A DNA stretch of 37,500 bases from Bigelowiella natans CCMP2755 (Eukaryota > Cercozoa > Chlorarachniophyceae). Below, piece after piece: positions 1 to 10,004 of this stretch. The position numbers were made by a program, and so were the translations under genes. The notes under the pieces are model-generated. The model saw only the letters and a program-made list of their open reading frames with translations, did no database searches and was not told the DNA's origin. The stretch lies in assembly GCA_000320545.1 (NCBI GenBank), contig ADNK01000346.1, positions 1 through 37,500 on the forward strand, written 5' to 3'. The stretch's first letter is position 1. The number at the start of each line of letters is the position of its first letter.

Positions 1-588
1 AGAAGTAGTAGTAGTAGTAGTACTGTTTTGAACCACCCCTCCCCCCTCCCCTCCCTCCATATGTAGTATTATACACATATAGCTCAACTAACACAACTAC
101 CTACCGCTAGACGCTCCTGCTTTTTTAGTTCCTGAAATAATAAAAGTAATAGTAATAGTAAAAGTAAATATATTGGCTGACGATGATACATAATATAATT
201 GCATTGATGAGATGAACAGGATAATAGGGACAATGATGTTGTTGCTGCTTAAGAACACTTTAGTTTTGTAGATATATTCAATTCTGGTGATGGTGGTGGT
301 TCTTTGGGCATTGATGGAATATAGGTAGATACGGTGCTTTTCTTAGCTGTTCCCTCCTTTGACGACGATGATACGTGGATAGATAATCGCATGCAATGAT
401 GATACGTTCGTCGAATAATAATGAAGCAATACTAGTGACAGAGCTATCTATCTATCAATCAACCACCTGATCATCATCCCTTACTACTACTACTATCTAT
501 CTATCTATCTATCTATCAATCAACCACCTCATGATCATCCCTTACTACGACTACCACTACTACTACTACTACTATTACTACTCCTAAG
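1..588. repeat. Microsatellite-rich stretch, no supported gene
   Basis: This segment holds AGT, ACT and TATC repeats and no exon I can support. A tandem duplication of about 65-70 bp lies at roughly 445-565: the block made of TATC repeats, then ATCAATCAACCACCT, then ATCATCCCTTACTAC occurs twice. It probably belongs to an intron or upstream part of the gene whose last exons follow at 589. The left edge of the window cuts whatever lies further upstream. Confidence 0.6.
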
Positions 589-1217
589 ACAGTCACCCTT
601 GCTCTTGCATCTGTTGGAAATCCCAAGTTTATGTTTCTAATTGATGGGAAGGACAACCAGAGAGGAGAAGGAGAAGGAAGAGGAGAAGGAAAAGTGAGAG
701 ATATGCATAACTTAACAATTTTGTCCTCATCTTTAAAAGAATATAAATGGGATTTTTTTGAACTTAATTTTTCCTCCTCCTCCTCCTCCTCCTTACGTTA
801 GGAAGTTCAATGCTACAGCATGCCGATCGTACTGTTTCTGCTGCCTTTTTAGAAGCAGCACCTAATTTATGGATAGAAGTGTCATCATCAATCATACACT
901 GCTGCCATATACTGCTGCAGAATAGTAATTGCCAATGTTGAATAAACAAGTAATGGTTATTGGCAATATTGATTGAAGAGTTAAAGAATAAGGGAGGTGA
1001 CCTGTCTTCGATGTGCATACATCGTGCTGTGGCGGCGGTTTTTGGGTTAATCGCCACCATGGTATTATTGCATGGAGATTAAAAATTATAACGTGGATCA
1101 GTTATTTGGTTAAAATCACGATATTAATGATGTTATTTGAGTTTCCATGATGTATTAGGAGGTGTTCTACTGATAATAGATTATAGCGAAATGGATTTTG
1201 GTGGTGAAAGCAGTATA

Positions 1218-1249
<32 letters not shown>

Positions 1250-1556
1250 TAGTAGTAGTGGACTTACAACAGACCTTATGTCCCCAGAGACACTACGCGA
1301 CAGTTTAAGGCGGTCATGATCATGTTGGTCATCATCGTCGTCATCATCACCCTCTCTAACCGCTGATCTACCTAGAAATCATATTTAAAAATCGGGAGAT
1401 GATGAGGGAATGGAAGGAGAACAAGAGCAAGAACAAGAACAAGGGGCCATGCCATTCTTTGCTTACCCGAACTCTTTCCTCGGCGGTGATGATCAAAAAC
1501 CCTATCACCATCCTCAGCGAGTGGGGTTGGTGCCTAAGAAGAGTAAGCTGTTCTGA
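589..1556 (+). CDS. Unrecognised protein, 3' exons only (partial at the left)
   Basis: Four exons can be joined in one reading frame: 589-693, 819-924, 979-1061 and 1407-1556, total 444 nt, encoding the last 147 residues and a TGA stop. Junctions are AAA|GTGAGA to CTACAG|CAT, AATA|GTAATT to GAAG|AG, and ATG|GTATTA to GATGAG|GGA; the last acceptor is weak. Readable segments include VTLALASVGNPKFMFLIDG, HADRTVSAAFLEAAPNLW and RAVAAVFGLIATM, which suggest alpha-helical repeats, then a Glu/Gln stretch and a basic end (VGLVPKKSKLF). I do not recognise the family. A serine-rich open frame at 1183-1319 is more likely an intronic AGT repeat. The start lies outside the window or in the repeats before 589. 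Confidence 0.45.
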
Positions 1557-2106
1557 GTGAGGACGTAAAGGAATATTTTTTTTTCGGGTTCACCACGATC
1601 TTTATATCTTCTTGCTGCGATGGGCAGTCCGAGGGGGAGTAGTAGTAGGATTTGCTACTATTCATAATTCAACGAATAAATTGCTTTGTTGAACAGCATC
1701 GATACGAAACACCATCTCTTCTGCCACTGCTCGGGGACAGGCAGTGGTGCTTCTGAGAACGAATATAATGTCTTAATTTCTGTCCATCATTTGCTTGTCG
1801 CTCACCGATGTTTCGCATCCTTTTACATACAAATTCATTTGATAATAGTCCCAAATTTGTTCGTTGTTTTTCGACTTTTCCCACCCGGAAAACATCTTAA
1901 TCGAACACATAGCATGAACTTGAGGACAACACGAGAATCTTTTTTATGTCGTAGGTGATAAATGGCATTGATCCTGATACAAAATACAAAATATTGGATT
2001 GTACTAAAACCGTTCATAACTGATAAGGATAAGCCACATCCCCTCCCACGCCACCTTATCTGTTGAAAAGGCGAGCTGGCGACGGAGTTAGGCAACAGGG
2101 GATAAG
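1557..2106. other. Intergenic, presumed promoter of the LRRC23-like gene
   Basis: About 550 bp without microsatellites and without an exon I can support. It lies between the stop codon of the upstream partial gene and the ATG of the LRRC23-like gene, so it should hold a 3' end and a promoter. I see no TATA box or other clear element in it. Confidence 0.4.
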
Positions 2107-3690
2107 ATGTCTTTGACAAAAGAGGCAATCAAAGAGGGCCTGTCCAACTTGCAGGTTCAGGCTTTTTTACTTTGAGTACTAGTTATCGAAAAAAATGGTT
2201 TTCCCAAGCGTAAACATGATTACAATGATAAGTCGAAGTCTTTAGAGCTAGTTGCAATATATGGGCGTATTATAGTCGAACACATTAATTCGTTTTCCTC
2301 ATGATGATGTAGACTTAAGTACAGCCGTTCCTTATCATGATTTTACTACGAGCAGAGGTCGGTGGACAGCAACTTGTTTACGCTGATCGACTTGAACATT
2401 CCGGATCAAAAGATTACTGATATCAAGACAATAGCGTAATAATAATACCGATTACAAATTCCTTGTCATACACAACATTTCTCTAATTACTCTCACTTTG
2501 AAGTGTGCTTTAAATAATACATTGTTACAAAGTAGTCATAATAAATCACTCTGTCTTCATTTCAGTGAATTCCCGCACTTACAACGCGTCATAATAGATC
2601 ACTTTCTTCTTTATTTCAGTGAATTTCCGCACTTACAACGCGTCAACCTTTCGGGAAACGAGTTGAAGGACGTCAAGGCCCTCGCAGCTCTGAAAGGACT
2701 ACGAAAATTAGACGTGTCGAACAACAGACTGACCGAATTTTTGGGTATTACACCTTTACAGCGAGGACTTACGCATGTCAACTACTCTGGAAATAGTATA
2801 AAATCGTTCGGAGACCTATCAGGAGTGCCGTATCTGACACATTTGGTGATACGCGGCAATGAACTTGAAGACCTCACCCCTTTAAATACATGTACGAATC
2901 TCACTTACGTGGACGTTAGCAACAACAAGCTTCAGGATATCACCTCACTTGATTTACCGCGTCTGGACTACTTCAACGCTAGCGGGAACAAGGTATTGTC
3001 AGATCAAAATAACTTGAACTCATATTTTATCTCTAGGATATGTATTTTACTTTGTAGTAACTTCGCCTTTGCGTTATCTTCATATTTATCAGTTAACGTT
3101 CTTAACCGAATTCAAGCTCCACCCACGCCTCCAAACGCTCATCTTGGCACAGAACAAAATCAATTCCTTGCATGGCTTGCACCACCAGTCAGAAAATAAC
3201 ACATCTAGTTTAGAATATGAGCATCGGAAATATAGTGATGAGGGAAGGGTTGAATACTGTATAATCTACATCCATATGCAGTACACATAATATGATCTGT
3301 ATATTCCGCGACAGCATGAAATAATAATTTTATTACCTCAGAGAGTCACTGACTTATCTGGATCTCGAAAACAACGAGATGAACACGGTTTTCCAATTGA
3401 TGGAGCTTCGTAATCTCAACAATCTCCGCACACTCGATTTATCCAAAAATCCTGTGAATGAAACAGAGGACTACAAACTGAAAGCACTATACTTGTTACC
3501 CTCACTGACCATGCTCGACGCCAAAACTACAACAGCGAAGGAGAAAGTGGACGCTGCAAATTTGAATGGCGTGGATCAGCCAGTGAAAAAAGCTATCTTA
3601 AGACACTTTTTACCCCATGGAGACCACACATCCGAGTCCTCGCGCTACCTACATCGCACGCGGATGGACATGGCTGAGTATGTCGAATAA
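2107..3690 (+). CDS. LRRC23: LRRC23-like radial spoke protein
   Basis: Five exons join cleanly: 2107-2154, 2356-2435, 2620-2992, 3093-3187 and 3342-3690 (945 nt, 314 residues, stop TAA). The protein begins MSLTKEAIKEGLSNLQ, matching the KEGLSLL-type start of LRRC23, followed by about eight SDS22-type leucine-rich repeats (for example LPRLDYFNASGNK, LQTLILAQNKI and LTYLDLENNEM) and the cap LPSLTMLDAKTTTAKEKVDA. Human LRRC23 is 343 residues, so the length fits. LRRC23 is a component of the ciliary radial spoke RS3 head in animals; the same role here is inferred. Donors GTTCAG (2155) and GTCAGA (3188) are weak but phase-consistent. The exon 3 acceptor is duplicated (see the repeat at 2535-2640). 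Use of the upstream copy would insert 18 codons in frame. Confidence 0.86.
2535..2640 (+). repeat. Tandem duplication of intron 3' end plus exon start
   Basis: A unit of 53-54 bp occurs twice, starting GTCATAATA at 2535 and 2588. Each copy contains a pyrimidine-rich tract, TTTCAG, and about 25 nt of the exon (TGAATTYCCGCACTTACAAC). Corresponding positions 2566 and 2620 are 54 bp apart. The copies differ by several substitutions and one indel in the intron part, but by one base in the exon part. Confidence 0.95.
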
Positions 3691-3946
3691 ACAACAACCA
3701 CCATTAACATCATCTTTATAATATTAAACTGCTGCCTGCTATAAAAACAACAAAAATGATAAAACATAGCACTTTCGACAAAGTAGTATTGTTGCTATGA
3801 GAGTTCAGCTTTATGAGTGGTGGTACACTTTGAAATCGCTTCCAGATCCTTGAATAGACTTCTAATTTACTACGTCCTTCTGCACTACAAATTAACCACC
3901 AGCACCGCTGTCTGTGCATCATCATCACTTTCGTCATCATCATCAG
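3691..3946. other. Short intergenic region and possible first exon of the LRR gene
   Basis: A stretch of about 250 bp follows the LRRC23-like stop. It may contain the initiating exon of the next gene. ATG codons at 3756 and 3797 are candidates (the latter reads MRVQLYEWWY), but no donor gives a convincing phase match to the exon at 3947. An alternative acceptor at 3903 would add a hydrophobic Ile-rich stretch encoded by a CAT repeat, which I regard as intronic. Confidence 0.4.
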
Positions 3947-5868
3947 ATACACCAACGAGCTTCCGATTCTCCCATATCGTGCCTATCGTTGGAAGAGATC
4001 TCCAAAGGAAGATGATCTGTAAGTAATCCTCCTTCTGTTTCTGCTGCAGCAGCGTAGTAGTAGTTGTTGTTGTCGTTGTTGTTGCATGGGTAGTCCAGTC
4101 CTGACAAACGGCAATGAAGTCTCCGCAGGATAAAAGGGATAGGGAGTGCGATTGGTTTCTGAAACATATATGTCGTTGCTATTTCATAGTTTGACTCCTT
4201 TCAAAAATATGATTCTTTTTCGTAACGCTACTATCTTCTCCTCCTCCACCACCACTACTATACTGCTACTGCTACTACTACTACTACTACTACAGATATG
4301 CTGAGAGCAAAGGATCTGCTCAGGCACTTGATAGGAAGGAATATTGGTGGCAGATGGCCGAAACAGAGATGCTAGGAGTGTGGGGGGAGCTTGTCAAGAT
4401 GGTGAAAACTCAAAAGCTGATAGAGTTGAACCTATCTGGAATCGATGTCGGTGACATAGGGATGTGGAGTATTGGCGAAGCTCTACAGTGCCAAAATGTG
4501 ATCACAAGCCTCAACCTCTCCTCGTCATTTGATCTTACGCGTTGGAGCTCGACTCTCTCTCGGAGTTATGGGCTAAAAAGGCTTGTCGCAGCTATTTCGT
4601 CCAGTATGATTCAGAATCTGAACCTATCAGGCTGTCAATTAGGAATTTCTGAGGCCTATCTTATAGCAGACCTTATAAAGAGCTCGCCAGTACTCCAAAC
4701 ACTGATCCTGGACAACAACTTCATTGGCCGAAGCATTACAGGACCAGCACCAGAGCCATTTACTCAGAAACCATCTGCTCATAGAACTAACATCCCAGCT
4801 CCCTCACACAATCCTTTTCCGCTGGTAATCCAGCCATGCCCAGGGCTAGAAGCAATATGTCGAGCTCTAATGAAGTCTGAGTCCGCCCCTGTATCCACGC
4901 TTCATGTGGCAAACAACGAAATATGCGGATATGGAGCATGGTGGGTGGCACGCACGTTGTCTGATCCTCATTGTCAGATACTTGAGCTGGATATCTCTCT
5001 CAATGATCTCGCTGGCCCCTCATATAAGCGTCCGAATACAGCACCAGGATTCACGCCAAAAACTGAGGGTGGTATTCTGATTGCAGAAGCATTGAAGAAG
5101 AATTCAAGTCTGGAGAACTTAAAGATGATGGGGGACCCCAATTTGGAGGCCAAAGGACCACGCCTCGGTGAACAAGTGGTATGTGCAATTGCGGAAACGC
5201 TTCACAAGCACAACCGTACCTTGAAATTGATTGATCTAAGCTACAGCAAGTGTGGTGATGTCGGTGCTGCGGCATTTGGAAAGGCCCTCTCAGACACACC
5301 TGCGCTTAGACGGCATCTCCCAAGGCTAGTTAAGAGCTTTGAATTTGCAACATCGTCGACGGAGATCAACCCTCCCTATCTGCCTACAGACATCAACTTA
5401 ACAGAGAAATCAGTGTATCAGCTCCAAAGAGATAGCTTAAAAGATACTGATGACCTAAAGCACCACGCCAGCAGTCAGAGCAACGATGAGACCAAAACTC
5501 GGACAACATCGTCATTCAAACTCAATGTGATCAATGAGGATGGCCAGACATATAAAGCGATGGGACCGTCGGAGGAGATGCTCGAGGGGGGCAGTGGAAC
5601 ATGTCTCCAATCGCTATCATTATGTGGATCAGGGATAGGCTCTAAGGGCCTCCGCGAACTAGCGCAAGGACTCGAAAGAAATTCCAAACTAAAGAAGCTT
5701 GATTTATCATTCAACGTAGAGGCAGACGTAGAGAGTGTTGAGTTTCTGCTCGAGAAGCTCTGCACGAATCCCAACCTAAGCATCGAGGAGTGTAACCTCT
5801 CTGGTCTACAGTTTATGTATGCGGAGAGGAAGGTCAAGCCCAAGTGTGAGCAGGAGAAAAACAAGTAA
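3947..5868 (+). CDS. RI-type leucine-rich-repeat protein
   Basis: The main exon runs 4296-5868. A preceding exon, 3947-4018, is supported by a strong GTAAGT donor and matching phase; it reads YTNELPILPYRAYRWK and joins to YAESKGSAQALDRKEYWW. The first start codon was not located; ATG 4354 (MAETEMLGVW) is the fallback start, giving 504 residues. The protein holds ribonuclease-inhibitor-type repeats such as LIELNLSGIDVGDIG, IQNLNLSGCQLGI, LELDISLNDLAG, LKLIDLSYSKCGDVGA and LKKLDLSFNVEADV, interrupted by low-complexity inserts. Such proteins are protein-binding scaffolds; no specific partner is evident. It ends CEQEKNK then TAA. A phase-compatible donor at 5865 and acceptor at 6030 would instead splice it into the GST-LRR gene downstream (see findings). 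Confidence 0.72.
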
Positions 5869-6064
5869 TCAGAACTAAGTACCAAGTAGTCGTAAAAAGC
5901 TACAACTCTTGAATGTTAACGCATAAATGCAGTTAAAAACCCAAACACCCATACATGCACACAAATAAAGTTTTGTAAAGCTCGGAATTTAATAACCCAC
6001 CAATCGCCCATTTTGCCAAATAATCCTTAGGTATAAAAAGGAAAAGAAGAAAAGGGATCGTTAT
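5869..6064. other. Intergenic spacer or intron between two LRR genes
   Basis: This stretch can be read two ways. As an intergenic spacer it offers AATAAA at 5964-5969 (possible polyadenylation signal) and TATAAAAAGG from 6032, about 33 nt before ATG 6065 (possible TATA box). As an intron it would be 5865-6030, with donor GTAATC, a T/C-containing 3' end and CCTTAG acceptor, both phase 2, and with 6031-6064 coding for lysine-rich sequence. Introns elsewhere in the window use GTAATC and GTAATA donors. Confidence 0.5.
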
Positions 6065-8980
6065 ATGAGCATTGTGAATGACGATGATGATAACAGCGTA
6101 CATGGCGATCTGCCCGAGGGGAAGGAAATCGTGGTGTTAAAGTCTCTCCCTTGCCTTTGCACATGTGCTGCCCCCTCAATCATGTTGGAGAAGGCAAGGA
6201 GCGAAGGGATTCACTTTAAAATTGAAGTTGAGGATTTTGATGACATTAAGCTCAACAAGTCATTCGAAAGCCTACCCGCTGCCAACATTAAGAACACCCA
6301 GGTTCTGGGAGATATCAAAATTATGAAGGCCTTGACCCAAGCATACCAGCTCCGAGATCCTTTCATCCCTATGTCAAGGGCTGGACAAGACAGATGCGAG
6401 GCTGCATGTGAGTTTGCAACGAAACTGCTGCAACCTCTTCTCCAACAAACTGCCCTGGTGAAGATGGGACTGTGTGAGGGCTCTAGAGATGGTATCGAAA
6501 AGGGAATCGAGAGACTTAACAACGACCCCAATTGCTTGCCATACCTCTCGAAGACTTTAATAGGAAGTAACAATTTCATTGGAGGAGAGGAGCCTTGTAT
6601 TGCCGACTTTGCAGTGGCATGTGGTTTGTATCAGCTTACGTGCCTTACATCTCGCTACACGGAACACCATAACTACATCTTTCCGTATAGCATCTCTGCA
6701 TATCTAGCGAGATTTAGAGACCATGTACGGTTTAATATGGCTTGGTGGAATTATTACAAGAATTGCAAGGGCTTGTTCGAAGAGCTCAGGGACACTGAGC
6801 CGTGTATCATCCTACCTACCATTGATGACAGAATCCAGGAACTTCTACTATCGAAACCTGATTTGAAAGTTCTCAAGATATGTCCTATTGCTCCACTTCC
6901 TGAAGACTGCATCAAAATCAATTGTGAGATCGTGAAGGACAATGCACACCTTGATAAAGAAGAAGAACGACGTTGTCTCCAATCAATAGAGACTCTAAGC
7001 TTAGACATGGCTGGGCTCGAAGCCAATGTCCTTTCGATGACAAACTTTGTTAAGAGGTTAGAAGATATTACTATCCAGAGTGAAAGGAACGTCAAGGGTG
7101 CTTCAGAGAAGAAAGTATCTGCTGCAGCAGCTACTACTGCATCATCACCATTCGCACATGAAAATGTGGTAGAGAATGGAATGGAGGAGGCTAAGAAACT
7201 ATTAGATCAGGTGGAAGAAGCCTCCTCTACACTAGGTAAGGAGGTTGATACCGAGAATAAGGCTTCAGAGGGGGGAGAGAAAGAGGATGGTGAGAATATA
7301 GCGGAAACACCACAAGTAGAAGGAGATGAAAAGATGAGAAACCTTGATGTCGAGGGCAAACAAAAAGAAAAAGAAGAACAAGGCGGGGAAGAGAAAGGTG
7401 TGGCAGCAACAGCTGAGAATGATGATGTCGCGGAATTCAAAGGCAAAGAGAAGGAGGAGCGTGAACGTAATGTTGAGGAGAAGGGGGAGAAGGAGGTGGA
7501 GGAGGAGGAGGGGGAGAAGAAGAAGAATAAGGATGGGCAGAAGAACAAGCAGCAACATGAGAGCAGCAGCAGCAGCAACCACTTTACTAGTAGCTACCTC
7601 CTACCTAGCCTTCGATATCTAGAAATACCGAACTGTATCTTTGACTCTGGGACATGGACATCTATGTGTAAAATCATCCAAAATGCTCCTAGATTGAAGA
7701 CCGTCTGTCTCAACAAATTCACAGTTGAGCTACCTGAAGAGGAGATGCAAGAGTTTTCGTGGAATATGTTCATGCCAGAGCTGTTTGACGTGCTGAAAGA
7801 TCATCGATCTGTGTCCCTTAGCCTCAGAGATGTGCATCCCCTTGGGGAGTTTGATGGAAGTTTGGCATTAGCAAGGTGGTGACGATCAATTGTGTGTTCT
7901 TTGGAGCACACCAAACAACAACAGCCAGCTTTTCAGGAATCTCTGCTGTCGTCTGCCTTGAAGCCTTTGTTGACGTGTATGGCTGACTTATACCACATGT
8001 AATACAGGTGTATTCAAGAGTCGCAGTGTCTCGGAGCACTCGATATATCCGGGTGTTTTCAGCATGCTGATATGGAAGACGAATATGGTAGTAACAGTAA
8101 TTACCCAGTACACATCGTAAATATTTTATCATTGAGTGTACTTAAACACAAGCTCTCATGTAACGTCCTATTTGTCGGTACTGCTGCGGTGCTCTAAGTT
8201 TTCCTTCTCCTACTCCTCATCTTTTATTATTTGTTAGTCCGTGATGGCATTATGAAGTTGCTGAGTGTCTTGGCTGGCGACTCAAGGCTGTTGGAACTTG
8301 ACCTCTCTAACAATGCGCTGGAACCAATCCACTTAGATCATTTTGCCAGAATCAGAGCGGATTCTGTGTTACAGGTGATGATTTTCTCTTTCATTTATTA
8401 AAAAACTGATCTCATTGTGGGGCTGCGTGTGTATGTGCACTTTGTTGTTAATGATGTGATACAGTCAAGCCTTAGGCGGCTTGATCTCAGCTTCAATGTG
8501 ATCCATGGGATTGAAGACTACTTGCAGGTTGCAAGATCAGTTCTAATGATATTCACGTTGGAAGTGCTGTTTCCGCCACAAATTATCGATGAGATGGTTC
8601 AAAATTACGGGTTCGTCTCCGAGGTGACGGATGAATGCAACCTCAAAGATGTAGACTTGACCAAATGCGATCCAGTGACAATATTAGTATGGAAACAACT
8701 CTTGATGACATTGCAGTGCGTGAGGTTGGAGAAGATTATATTGCCTCCAAAGGCGAGAGAGGAGCTTAAGTTCCAGGCAGATCTAGTATACACAAGAAGC
8801 CGCCGACTCAGACAGCCAGCATCATTAAAAGCAACCACCTTAGAGACACCATCACGCAACGATATGAAGGACGATGATGAATCGGAAGACTTTAACAATT
8901 TCAGAAATCAGGAAGAGGAGGCCGACGAGGAGGAAATAGGTTCTATCTTGCTATACACCATGGAATATTCTACACAATAA
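6065..8980 (+). CDS. GST-fold plus leucine-rich-repeat protein
   Basis: Exons 6065-7875, 8008-8087, 8238-8374 and 8465-8980 join to 2544 nt (847 residues, TAA). Residues about 20-95 look like a thioredoxin-fold GST N-terminal domain (IVVLKSLPCLCTCAAPSIML), and about 100-230 like an all-helical GST C-terminal domain (FIGGEEPCIADFAVACGLYQ). A long Lys/Glu-rich linker follows (about 340-500), then LRRs (LRYLEIPNCIFDSG, LGALDISGCFQHADM, LLELDLSNNALEPI, LRRLDLSFNVIHGI) and an acidic tail. GST-like domains in eEF1B-gamma or tRNA-synthetase complexes act as protein-interaction modules; the N-terminal CLCTC may or may not be catalytic. I know no standard family with this order. The stop codon overlaps an AATAAA (8977-8982). 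The start is the first Met of the open frame; the gene could instead continue from the LRR gene upstream. Confidence 0.8.
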
Positions 8981-8995
8981 ATATATTTATATGTA

Positions 8996-9034
<39 letters not shown>
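8977..9034 (+). repeat. AATAAA overlapping the stop codon, then (AT)n
   Basis: The terminal codons CAA TAA ATA contain AATAAA at 8977-8982, followed directly by an AT dinucleotide tract of about 50 bp up to 9034. If the hexamer works in cleavage, the 3' untranslated region would be extremely short or would consist of the AT repeat. This is a sequence match only. Confidence 0.6.
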
Positions 9035-9039
<5 letters not shown>

Positions 9040-10004
9040 CGCCGTAGCAATCTGAGAATGTTTCTATTTTCCTACAAAGGTACTCTGGAAGAGGATCAGA
9101 GGAACAATTTCTTAGCGGCGAAATTAGTACTAAATAGGTTGACACGTGCTGCAGAGGGAGTAAGCTAGAGCGTTATAGCGATGCGTTTGCGTTTATTTAC
9201 ACGCCGTCTCCTCGGCGATCAAGCGCATATGTATGTGTCGCGACATTTCGACTTATAGCATCGATCAAATGCCCTAAAGCATCGTTCGATGATGCCAGCC
9301 TGAATGACTGTGATCGAGTGTCGTTGCTTGGGGCTGCAGATACCGGCCTAGCATATCTAGTATATGTACATATTACACGTTGATCATGACATGTTGGTCA
9401 CGCCGATCATAAAGCTAGCATGCAGTCTAGCAGTGCCCGGCTACATGCGCACCATGTTTGCGTGTGCATGAGTCGGTGCAATGAATTAATTGCACTGTGT
9501 GTGCATTTTTTTCATCTCATAATTGATGTGGCTAGCTGTGCAAAACTGCCACTACACAGCACTCAATCGTTGTGTGTTTGTTAGACAGGTGGCTCTGTGA
9601 TTTTGTGTACTTCATGTATTTGCACCATCTATGTATACGTAGTCGTACGCATCATGCTGAATGCTTTTGCATACACAGCATGCATAAGACGGTCGTTGAC
9701 ATTATAGCGAAAGGCCTAACAGATGTGACATAAAAGTGCTTTACGTAGCCAGCCAGCATTGCATAACCACATAGCATACTGCTCGCATTATTAGCTATAT
9801 GCGAATGACAATTGAAAATATTCAATCACCACATTCTCGTCAAAAAGAGGGAGTTCGCGTACGATGCCATCAACTATGGTCTCACTCAGAGATTGGATAT
9901 TATTCGAATAATATTTGACATCAGCGACAACATGCACGACCTTTCAGGCGGTATAATGCATTAATGTTGGCAAATAAAGGGCAAGATGATTGGCGGAAAC
10001 TACC
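9035..10004. other. Convergent intergenic region A, GCAT-rich
   Basis: About 970 bp lie between the 3' ends of the LRR-GST gene (+) and the PSMD7 gene (-). I see no exon, tRNA or triplet repeat. GCAT and ATGC words recur (for example 9258, 9352, 9418, 9467, 9650, 9678, 9757, 9773), far above the one per 256 bp expected. A 7-bp stem GTGCAAT/ATTGCAC with a 6-nt loop lies at 9476-9495. The composition resembles the two other convergent intergenic regions in the window. Confidence 0.6.

Noticed and set aside
1137-1319. Serine-rich ORF (poly-Ser from AGT repeats)
   Set aside because: The frame is carried by an AGT/GTA microsatellite and no junction fits its phase; splicing 1061 to 1407 directly keeps frame, so it is probably intronic.
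7207-7582. Minus-strand Leu/Ser-rich ORFs opposite the acidic linker
   Set aside because: They are antisense shadows of the Lys/Glu-rich coding region of the GST-LRR gene.
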